From positions 1 to 5,081 of the forward strand of contig CAZHKE010000101.1 of assembly GCA_964532485.1 (NCBI GenBank): a stretch of DNA of 5,081 nt, read 5' to 3'. This DNA is from DATBSK01 sp964532485 (GTDB lineage Bacteria > Actinomycetota > Acidimicrobiia > IMCC26256 > PALSA-555). Under the pieces are notes generated by a model. It was not told the origin of the DNA. It did not search any database and saw only the letters and a list, made by a program, of their open reading frames with translations. The translations under genes and the position numbers were made by a program. Of this stretch, positions 1 through 5,081 are shown piece by piece; within the stretch, counting starts at the first letter, position 1; each line of letters opens with the position of its first letter.

Positions 1-2
1 CC

Positions 3-71
3 CCGACCGCGCCTCACGGCGCCACCGGCACCGAACCTGCCCCGGAGCCGCGTCCACGTCCTCTTGTCTAA
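3..71 (+). CDS. Possible C-terminal tail of an upstream gene (partial)
   Basis: This reading frame is open from the window edge to a TAA at 69-71 and encodes about 22 residues rich in Pro, Ala, Glu and Arg, ending APEPRPRPLV. Such a low-complexity tail is common at the C-terminus of GC-rich actinobacterial proteins. The stop lies 36 bases upstream of the SDR start, a spacing compatible with one operon. No domain is visible, so no function can be given. The other two forward frames are also open here and the stretch is very short, so it may simply be non-coding leader. Confidence 0.35.
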   Translation, partial: PTAPHGATGTEPAPEPRPRPLV

Positions 72-87
72 CATCTGCGTCACTCAC

Positions 88-97
88 GAGGGAAGGA
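88..97 (+). promoter_or_regulatory. Ribosome binding site of the SDR gene
   Basis: The purine run GAGGGAAGGA lies 10 bases before the GTG at 108. It supports that start, together with the in-frame TAA at 69-71, which rules out any start further upstream than base 72. Two later in-frame GTG codons (117 and 120) would cut into the first beta strand of the Rossmann fold. Confidence 0.55.
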
Positions 98-107
98 CCG
101 GCGGGAC

Positions 108-869
108 GTGCGAACCGTGGTGGTCGGCGCATCGGGCGGGCTCGGGCGCTCGATCGCGATCGGGCTCGCGCAACGGGGCGCCAGGGTCGCGATGCTCGCC
201 CGGCGCGGAGAGCGCCTCGAGAAGGCGGCCGCCGAAGCCGGCCCGGAGGCGCTCGCGATCGTGTGCGACGTCACCGACGAGGGGTCGTGCCGATCGGCGA
301 TCGACGAGGCGGCAGCGGGCCTCGGGGGCATCGACGCGCTCGTCTACGCGCCGGCGATCGGGCCGCTGGCCCGTCTCGCCGAGACCGACGCCGAGACCTG
401 GCGGCGGGTGCTCGACACGAACGTCATCGGGGCGGCGAGCATCACCAGCTCGGCGATTCCCCATCTCAGGGCATCCCGCGGCTGCGTCGCGTTCCTCTCG
501 TCGGTCAGCGCGTCGCTGACGCCGCCCTGGCCCGGCCTGGGCGCGTACATCGTGAGCAAGGCGGCACTCGACAAGCTCGTCGAGGCATGGCGCGCCGAGC
601 AGCCCGGAATCGGCTTCACGCGGCTCGTGGTCGGCGATTGCGCGGGTGGTGAAGGCGACTCGCAATCGGCGTTCAACGTCGACTGGGACCCTGACCTCGC
701 GGCTGAGCTCGCGCCGGGCTGGATCACCCGAGGGCTGATCAGCGGCTCGTTGATCGCGATCGACGAGCTGATCTCGGTGGTCGACTCGGTGCTCCGCAGC
801 GGTGCCAGCCTGTCGATCCCGTCGGTGACCGTCGCTCCCCGCAGACCTCTGGAGGAGGAGCAGGCATGA
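108..869 (+). CDS. Short-chain dehydrogenase/reductase (SDR) family oxidoreductase
   Basis: This 253-residue protein is the usual length for a classical SDR, a cytosolic NAD(P)(H)-dependent enzyme that interconverts alcohols and ketones. The glycine-rich cofactor loop is GASGGLG at residues 7-13, directly after the first beta strand. Arg32-Arg33 at the end of the second strand suggest NADP(H) preference. A CDVTD motif (53-57) should contact the adenine. The catalytic set is visible as Asn105 (DTNV), a Ser at 132 or 134, and Tyr147-x3-Lys151 (YIVSK). The usual NNAG motif is replaced by YAPA (80-83), and the usual PG after the sixth strand is GDCAGG, so it belongs to a divergent subgroup. Translation starts at GTG after a purine-rich site. 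The TGA overlaps the ATG of the P450 remnant (ATGA). It probably oxidises a hydroxylated intermediate in the pathway shared with its neighbours; the substrate is unknown. Confidence 0.9.
   Translation: MRTVVVGASGGLGRSIAIGLAQRGARVAMLARRGERLEKAAAEAGPEALAIVCDVTDEGSCRSAIDEAAAGLGGIDALVYAPAIGPLARLAETDAETWRRVLDTNVIGAASITSSAIPHLRASRGCVAFLSSVSASLTPPWPGLGAYIVSKAALDKLVEAWRAEQPGIGFTRLVVGDCAGGEGDSQSAFNVDWDPDLAAELAPGWITRGLISGSLIAIDELISVVDSVLRSGASLSIPSVTVAPRRPLEEEQA
851..860 (+). promoter_or_regulatory. Strong ribosome binding site inside the SDR 3' end
   Basis: GGAGGAGGAG ends 5 bases before the ATG at 866 and is the best ribosome binding site in the window. It encodes Glu residues of the SDR tail. With the ATGA overlap at 866-869 it is a typical translational coupling junction, showing that a real gene once began at 866 even though no intact gene follows in that frame. 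Confidence 0.65.
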
Positions 870-934
870 CCGTCACGACGAGCACCGTGGGCCTCGACCC
901 GTTCACGGAGGACTTGTTCAACGACCCGACCCCC
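866..934 (+). pseudogene. Remnant: N-terminus of a cytochrome P450 gene
   Basis: The ATG at 866 overlaps the SDR stop and has a strong ribosome binding site. The first ~23 codons encode a short Thr/Ser/Val lead followed by GLDPFTEDLFNDPTP. This resembles the start of many actinobacterial P450s, where a short lead is followed by a pattern like LDPF...LF.DPYP and then a helix such as LREAGPV. Here the match ends after base ~934, and the frame continues as Arg/Ser-rich sequence typical of an out-of-frame reading. It does not stop until 1300, well inside the CoA-transferase gene. No heme-binding Cys loop, I-helix or ExxR motif is present anywhere in the window. The simplest reading is a deletion that removed nearly all of a ~1.2 kb P450 gene. 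An assembly gap is an alternative. The P450 assignment rests on a short motif and is an inference. Confidence 0.55.
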
Positions 935-954
935 CGACGACGCTCACCGCCAAC

Positions 955-964
955 GAGAGGGAGA
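955..964 (+). promoter_or_regulatory. Ribosome binding site of the CoA-transferase gene
   Basis: GAGAGGGAGA lies 8 bases before the ATG at 973. It gives the CoA-transferase its own initiation signal, needed because the coupled start upstream (866) is in a different frame. Confidence 0.6.
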
Positions 965-972
965 CATCACCG

Positions 973-2190
973 ATGCCTGAGGTCATGCAAGGAGTGCGGA
1001 TCCTCGAGGTCGCCGAGCACACGTTCGTGCCGGCGGCCTCGGCGCTGCTCGCCGACTGGGGTGCCGAGGTCGTCAAGGTCGAGCACGTCGAGCGCGGCGA
1101 CGCCATGCGCGGGCTCATGTCGAGCGGCATCGCGGCGATCCAGTCCGACGTGCACGTGCTCCTCGAGCACTCGAATCGCGGCAAGCAGAGCCTCGGCCTC
1201 GATCTCGCGACCCCCGAGGGCCTCGACATCCTCTACAAGCTCGCCGCCACTTGCGACGTGTTCCTCACGAACAAGCTTCCTGGGGTCCGCACCAAGCTGA
1301 AGATCGACATCGACGACATCCGCGCGCACAACGCCGACATCATCTATGTGCGCGGCTCCGGTCAGGGCGAGCGCGGGCCGGAGGCCGACCGCGGGTCGTA
1401 CGACTCGCTCGCGTACTGGTGCCGCGCCGGGATCGCGATGGGCATGAAGCAAGAGGACTACGACTACGTCCCGATGCCGCCGGCGCCGGCCTTCGGTGAC
1501 TCCATCGGCGCGATGACGATCGCGGGCGGGATCATGGGTGCGCTCTTCCACCGCGAGCGGACCGGTGAGGCGACGACGGTCGATGTGTCACTGCTGAGCG
1601 TCGGCCTCTGGTCGATGGGCGCCGCGCTCGCGCTGTCGCTCCAGTTCGGCATGGGATGGCGACCGCCCCCGCAAGGTGCATCGACCGGCAATCCGCTGGT
1701 CACGACCTACACGACCAAGGATGGCGAGTTCCTCTCCTTCTCCTGCCTGCAGGCCGCGAAGTACTGGCCCGAGCTCTGCGAGATCGTGGGACGGCCCGAG
1801 CTCGCCTCGGACGAGCGGTTCGCCGACACGGATGCGATCCGTGAGAACGCGGCGGTCGCGACCGAGCTGCTCGGCGCCGTCTTCAGCGAGCGAACCGGTG
1901 ACGAGTGGCGCGAGGTGCTGGCAGGGTTCTCGGGGCAGTGGGTGACGGTCCAGGACACGCTCCAGGTGGTCGACGACCCGCAGACCGTCGCGAACGGGTA
2001 CGTGCAGGACTGCACCACCGCCGAAGGCGCGCCGTTCAAGCTCGCCGCCGCCCCGGTGCAGTACGACGGCGACTCGGCGCAGCCCGGTCGTGCGCCCGAG
2101 TTCAACGAGCACGGCGATGCGATCCTCACCGATCTCGGCATCGACTGGGACACGATCATCGACCTGAAGGTGAAGGGAGTCGTGGCATGA
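973..2190 (+). CDS. CaiB/BaiF (family III) CoA-transferase
   Basis: This 405-residue protein has the normal length for family III CoA-transferases, which move CoA from one acyl-CoA to a carboxylic acid through an aspartyl intermediate (formyl-CoA transferase, CaiB); the related racemases share the fold. The N-terminal signature GVRILEVAE (7-15) and LLADWGAEVVKVEH (25-38) is clear, as are NRGKQSLGLDL (68-78) and DVFLTN (95-100). The catalytic Asp is most likely Asp176 in AFGDSIGAM (173-181), aligned with the GDS/GDF motif of the family. The segment SYDSLAYW (142-149) sits where racemases carry their catalytic His, and no His is present, which favours transferase over racemase activity. The usual AGP near residue 19 reads VPA. 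The start has its own binding site, and the TGA overlaps the aldehyde dehydrogenase ATG (ATGA), so the two are translationally coupled. It probably activates an acid made by the neighbouring oxidative enzymes; the CoA donor and acceptor are unknown. Confidence 0.92.
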   Translation: MPEVMQGVRILEVAEHTFVPAASALLADWGAEVVKVEHVERGDAMRGLMSSGIAAIQSDVHVLLEHSNRGKQSLGLDLATPEGLDILYKLAATCDVFLTNKLPGVRTKLKIDIDDIRAHNADIIYVRGSGQGERGPEADRGSYDSLAYWCRAGIAMGMKQEDYDYVPMPPAPAFGDSIGAMTIAGGIMGALFHRERTGEATTVDVSLLSVGLWSMGAALALSLQFGMGWRPPPQGASTGNPLVTTYTTKDGEFLSFSCLQAAKYWPELCEIVGRPELASDERFADTDAIRENAAVATELLGAVFSERTGDEWREVLAGFSGQWVTVQDTLQVVDDPQTVANGYVQDCTTAEGAPFKLAAAPVQYDGDSAQPGRAPEFNEHGDAILTDLGIDWDTIIDLKVKGVVA

Positions 2191-3668
2191 CAGGCTCGCC
2201 CGCGCTGAGCCCCGAGCCCCGGATGCTGATCGACGGCGAGCTCGTCGCCGCCGACTCGGGGGCGACGTTCGCCAACGTGAACCCGGCGACCGAAGAGGTC
2301 ATCGGGCACGTCGCCGACGCCTCGTCGACGGAGATGCAGCGAGCGATCGCGGCGGCCCGACGAGCGTTCGACGAGACGGACTGGTCCAGGAACCACTCGT
2401 TCCGTGCCCGCTGCCTGGAGCAGCTCCAGGAAGCGCTCGAGGCCGAGCGCGAGGAGCTGCGCGAGCAGCTCGTGCTCGAGGTCGGCTGCCCGCGGATGAT
2501 CACCACCGGGCCGCAGCTCGACGGCCCCCTCGAAGGTGCGCTGCGCTATCCGATCAAGCACATCGGCGAGTACCCGTGGGTGACCGACCTCCCCGACGCG
2601 CCCGGGCCCACCGGTGAGCTCAACACTCGCCAGGTGTGGAAGGAGCCAGCCGGTGTCGTCGGCGCGATCGTGCCGTGGAACTTCCCCTTCGAGGTCACGC
2701 TCAACAAGCTCGGGCAGGCGCTCGCGACCGGGAACACGGTGGTGCTCAAGCCTGCGCCCGACACGCCGTGGAACGCGACCTTGATCGGTCGACTCGCTGC
2801 CGAGCGCACCGACATCCCGGACGGGGTCCTCAACGTCGTCACCTCCTCCGACCATCTCGTGGGCGAGGAGCTCACCCTCTCCACGGACGTCGACCTCATC
2901 TCGTTCACCGGATCCACCGCGGTGGGCAAGCGCATCATGGAGAGAGGTGCGGCAACGATGAAGCGGGTGTTCCTGGAGCTCGGCGGAAAGTCGGCGACGA
3001 TCGTGCTCGACGACGCCGACTTCGACTCCGCCCTGCTCGCGGGAATCGCCGTCTGCTACCACGCCGGGCAGGGCTGCGCGATCCAGACCCGCATGCTGGT
3101 GCCTCGCTCGCGCTACCAGGAAGGTGTCGAGAAGCTCGCGGGCATCCTGCAGATGGCGCCCTACGGCGACCCACAGCGCGACGACGTGATGATGGGGCCG
3201 CTCATCTCCGAGAAGCAGCGCGACCGCGTGCTCGGCTACATCGAACGAGGCATCAAGGAGGGCGCGACGCTCGCGCTCGGTGGCCGTCGCCCGGAGCACC
3301 TCCCGAAGGGGTGGTACGTCGAGCCGACGATGTTCGTCGACGTCGACAGCTCGATGACCATCGCCCAGGAAGAGATCTTCGGGCCCGTGCTCGTCGTCAT
3401 CGCGTTCGACGACGACGACGACGCGGTCCGCATCGCCAACGACAGCGTCTACGGGCTCGCCGGTGGCGTGTACTCGGGTTCGTTCGACCGTGCGATCTCC
3501 GTGGCGCACCGCGTCCGCACCGGGTTCATGAGCGTGAACGGTGGCGCACCGGTCGGGCCCGACGTGCCGTTCGGGGGGTACAAGCAGAGCGGCATCGGGC
3601 GGCAGAACGGCAACGAGGGGTTCGAGCAGTACCTCGAGACCAAGGCGGTCGCCTGGCCGACCGGCTGA
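2187..3668 (+). CDS. NAD(P)-dependent aldehyde dehydrogenase
   Basis: This 493-residue soluble enzyme has the typical length of the ALDH superfamily, oxidising an aldehyde to a carboxylate with NAD(P)+. The start at 2187 is set by the ATGA overlap with the CoA-transferase stop and by GAAGGGAG at 2172-2179, 7 bases upstream. The frame is open further upstream, but that part only shadows the CoA-transferase. Motifs in order: DGELVAADSG near the N-terminus (16-25), PWNFP with the oxyanion Asn165 (163-167), cofactor Lys188 (KPAP), the Rossmann loop FTGSTAVG (240-247), general base Glu264 in LELGGKS (263-269), nucleophile Cys297 in GQGC (294-297), EEIFGPV (395-401) and PFGGYKQSG (461-469). All catalytic residues are present, so it should be active. 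A run of five Asp (408-412) is encoded by five GAC repeats at a position that is acidic in the family anyway. Its acid product could be the substrate of the coupled CoA-transferase. Substrate range cannot be read from the sequence. Confidence 0.95.
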   Translation: MTGSPALSPEPRMLIDGELVAADSGATFANVNPATEEVIGHVADASSTEMQRAIAAARRAFDETDWSRNHSFRARCLEQLQEALEAEREELREQLVLEVGCPRMITTGPQLDGPLEGALRYPIKHIGEYPWVTDLPDAPGPTGELNTRQVWKEPAGVVGAIVPWNFPFEVTLNKLGQALATGNTVVLKPAPDTPWNATLIGRLAAERTDIPDGVLNVVTSSDHLVGEELTLSTDVDLISFTGSTAVGKRIMERGAATMKRVFLELGGKSATIVLDDADFDSALLAGIAVCYHAGQGCAIQTRMLVPRSRYQEGVEKLAGILQMAPYGDPQRDDVMMGPLISEKQRDRVLGYIERGIKEGATLALGGRRPEHLPKGWYVEPTMFVDVDSSMTIAQEEIFGPVLVVIAFDDDDDAVRIANDSVYGLAGGVYSGSFDRAISVAHRVRTGFMSVNGGAPVGPDVPFGGYKQSGIGRQNGNEGFEQYLETKAVAWPTG

Positions 3669-3672
3669 TCGC

Positions 3673-5081
3673 TCACGGGTCGCGCCGGCGCGTGGTCTCG
3701 GAGACGCGGCCGAGGAGCTTCGTGAGCACGCGGTAGTGCAGGTTGCCGGAGGGCCACTGCGTGACGACCTTGCCCGTTGGTGACGTGAAGTAGTTCCGGC
3801 TCATGGTCCAGGACGTGCCCTCCATCTTGGACTGGAGCCAGCGGTACCACCGCGCTTCGAAGCTCGGCCTGACCTCGACGGCGGTGACACGCTCGCGGAT
3901 CATGCGCTTCACGGCCCGCACTGCGAACTCCGCTTGGCTCTCGAGCATCGTCACGATCTCGCCGCCGTTGGTCCCCGGCCCGTAGAGCATGAAGAAGTTG
4001 GGGAATCCCGGCACCGTGATGCCGAGGAATGCACGCGGCTCGTCCGCCCAGCGCTCCTGGAGGGTCCGGCCGTCGCGCCCGACGACCCGGAGACGGGCCA
4101 GGTAGCTCGCGGACTGGAAGCCCGTTGCCATCACGATGACGTCGGCTGCTCGTTCGACGCCGTCGGCGTCGACGATGCCGGTGCGCGTCACCGACGCGAC
4201 TGCCCGAGGGACCAGCTCGACGTTTGCTTGCTTGAGCGCGGGATAGAACGCGGAGGCGAGAACCGGACGCTTGCCGGGGTACGGATACGTGGGCGTCACG
4301 GCCTCGCGGAGGTCGGGGCGGTCGGCGAACTGCCGCGCGATGTACCGGCGACACAGTGCCTCGCGCTCGTCATTGACCTTGGTGCCGGGCCGGTAGAGCT
4401 TGCCGGCCCACAGGCCCTTCTCCAACAGGTACTTCTGCTGCCAGCGGTCGCGCTTTCGCCGCAACGGTGCCGCGAGCGCGGCGCGCTCGTCGTCGCTGAG
4501 GTCGCGCTCACCCTTGGGCATCACCCAGCCCGGTTCCCGCTGGAACACGTACAGCTGCCGCACGATCGGTTGGATCGCCGGCACGACCTGGGTCGCGGAC
4601 GAACCGGTGCCGACGACCGCGACCACCTTGTCGGTGAGGTCGTGCTGGTGCTCCCAGCGCGCGCTGTGGAACGCAGGACCGTCGAACTCGTCGAGTCCGG
4701 GCCAGTCCGGGTATCGGGGCACGTTGAGGAAGCCGACGCCGCTCACGAGCACGTGGCACTCGTCGACGCGGCCGTCGTCGAGTCGGATCGTCCAGACGTG
4801 GCGCGCGTCGTCCCAAGTCGCCGACTCGACCGTGACGCCCAGCTCCAGGTGCTCGCGGAGGCCGAGCTCGTCGACGGTCTCCTCGAGGTACTTCTGGAGC
4901 TCGGGCTGCCTCGCGTGGGTGCGCGTCCAGTCGTGGGGCTTGAACGAGTAGCAGTAGAGGTTCGAGCCGACGTCGACCTCGGCGCCGGGGTACGTGTTGT
5001 CCCACCACGTGCCGCCGATGCCGAGTGACGACTCGTAGATCGTGAACGTGTGGATGCCGGCCCGACGTAGGTTCGCGCCCG
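3673..5081 (-). CDS. Baeyer-Villiger-type flavin monooxygenase (5' end outside window)
   Basis: The frame runs from a stop at 3675-3673 to the window edge without interruption, giving 468 visible residues. The family usually has about 490-550, so roughly 20-40 N-terminal residues, including the first FAD-binding GxGxxG, lie beyond base 5081. An internal GTG at 4752 is not the start, because upstream codons encode conserved family sequence. Numbering from the first full codon: Glu16 ends the second FAD strand, GGTWW...YPGAEVD (22-36) holds Asp36, and FDGPAFHSARWE (132-143) matches the Baeyer-Villiger fingerprint FxGxxxHxxxW, with Glu where Pro or Asp is usual. GTGSSA (157-162) is the NADPH-binding loop, GKR (269-271) gives the probable active-site Arg271, MATGF is at 317-321, and a SW...WPSG C-terminal signature is at 423-445. 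Such enzymes use NADPH and O2 to turn ketones into esters or lactones, or to oxygenate N or S. The gene converges on the aldehyde dehydrogenase with a 4-base gap. It may act on the ketone formed by the SDR, which is an inference. Confidence 0.92.
   Translation of the reverse strand, partial: GANLRRAGIHTFTIYESSLGIGGTWWDNTYPGAEVDVGSNLYCYSFKPHDWTRTHARQPELQKYLEETVDELGLREHLELGVTVESATWDDARHVWTIRLDDGRVDECHVLVSGVGFLNVPRYPDWPGLDEFDGPAFHSARWEHQHDLTDKVVAVVGTGSSATQVVPAIQPIVRQLYVFQREPGWVMPKGERDLSDDERAALAAPLRRKRDRWQQKYLLEKGLWAGKLYRPGTKVNDEREALCRRYIARQFADRPDLREAVTPTYPYPGKRPVLASAFYPALKQANVELVPRAVASVTRTGIVDADGVERAADVIVMATGFQSASYLARLRVVGRDGRTLQERWADEPRAFLGITVPGFPNFFMLYGPGTNGGEIVTMLESQAEFAVRAVKRMIRERVTAVEVRPSFEARWYRWLQSKMEGTSWTMSRNYFTSPTGKVVTQWPSGNLHYRVLTKLLGRVSETTRRRDP

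Noticed and set aside
1..74. Divergent minus-strand frame from an ATG at 74 running off the window
   Set aside because: It has no clear ribosome binding site, is Arg/Gly-rich, and is too short to judge.
61..80. TAACAT at 69-74 as a promoter -10 box
   Set aside because: No matching -35 element sits at the right distance, and the hexamer overlaps a likely stop codon.
151..162. Palindrome CGATCGCGATCG and similar GATCGCGATC at 752-761
   Set aside because: Both encode Ile-Ala-Ile within the SDR using preferred codons; coding use explains them without an operator.
1905..2186. Upstream extension of the ALDH frame
   Set aside because: It overlaps the CoA-transferase C-terminus and is Arg-rich without ALDH similarity. 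The ATGA junction and binding site place the start at 2187.
3408..3422. Five GAC repeats
   Set aside because: In frame, they encode an acidic stretch at a place where ALDHs are normally acidic. It is a short codon run rather than a functional repeat.
1707..3509. 600-codon open frame on the minus strand
   Set aside because: It lies opposite the CoA-transferase and ALDH genes, which have full family motifs. Its translation is Arg/Asp/His-rich with no domain, as expected for an antisense frame in GC-rich DNA.
3681..3692. CGCGCCGGCGCG palindrome as a terminator
   Set aside because: The stem would be only about 4 base pairs around a 4-base loop, with no T-run after it, and it lies inside the monooxygenase coding sequence.
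3934..5028. 364-codon open frame on the plus strand
   Set aside because: It is the antisense shadow of the flavin monooxygenase, whose conserved motifs are continuous on the minus strand.

Overview
The window is very GC-rich, with codon third positions dominated by G and C. It starts genes with GTG or ATG, uses purine-rich ribosome binding sites, and joins genes through ATGA stop/start overlaps. Together with the enzyme families present, this suggests an actinobacterium (for example Acidimicrobiia or a mycobacterial relative) with a catabolic gene cluster. The lineage is an inference; there is no rRNA or other marker gene here.

Layout: (1) Bases 1-107 hold what may be the last 22 codons of an upstream plus-strand gene ending at TAA 69-71, then a short leader with the ribosome binding site of the first full gene. 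(2) Bases 108-869 encode a short-chain dehydrogenase/reductase (SDR). (3) Its stop overlaps an ATG at 866 that has an excellent ribosome binding site. The first ~23 codons from there look like the N-terminus of a bacterial cytochrome P450, after which the similarity stops abruptly. I read this as the remnant of a deleted P450 gene. (4) Bases 973-2190 encode a family III (CaiB/BaiF) CoA-transferase. (5) Its stop overlaps the start of an NAD(P)-dependent aldehyde dehydrogenase at 2187-3668. (6) Only 4 bases further on is the stop of a convergent minus-strand gene, a class B flavin monooxygenase of the Baeyer-Villiger type. It fills the rest of the window, and its N-terminus lies beyond base 5081.

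The plus-strand genes look like one operon. The enzyme set (alcohol/ketone SDR, former P450, aldehyde dehydrogenase, CoA-transferase, Baeyer-Villiger monooxygenase) fits oxidative breakdown of a hydrophobic alicyclic, terpenoid, steroid-like or aromatic compound. In such a route, hydroxylation and alcohol oxidation lead to a ketone or aldehyde, oxygen insertion or oxidation gives an acid, and CoA is then attached. The substrate cannot be read from the sequence.

I found no RNA genes, CRISPR, mobile element or convincing new system. The most notable feature is the P450 stub and its effect on translation of the operon.
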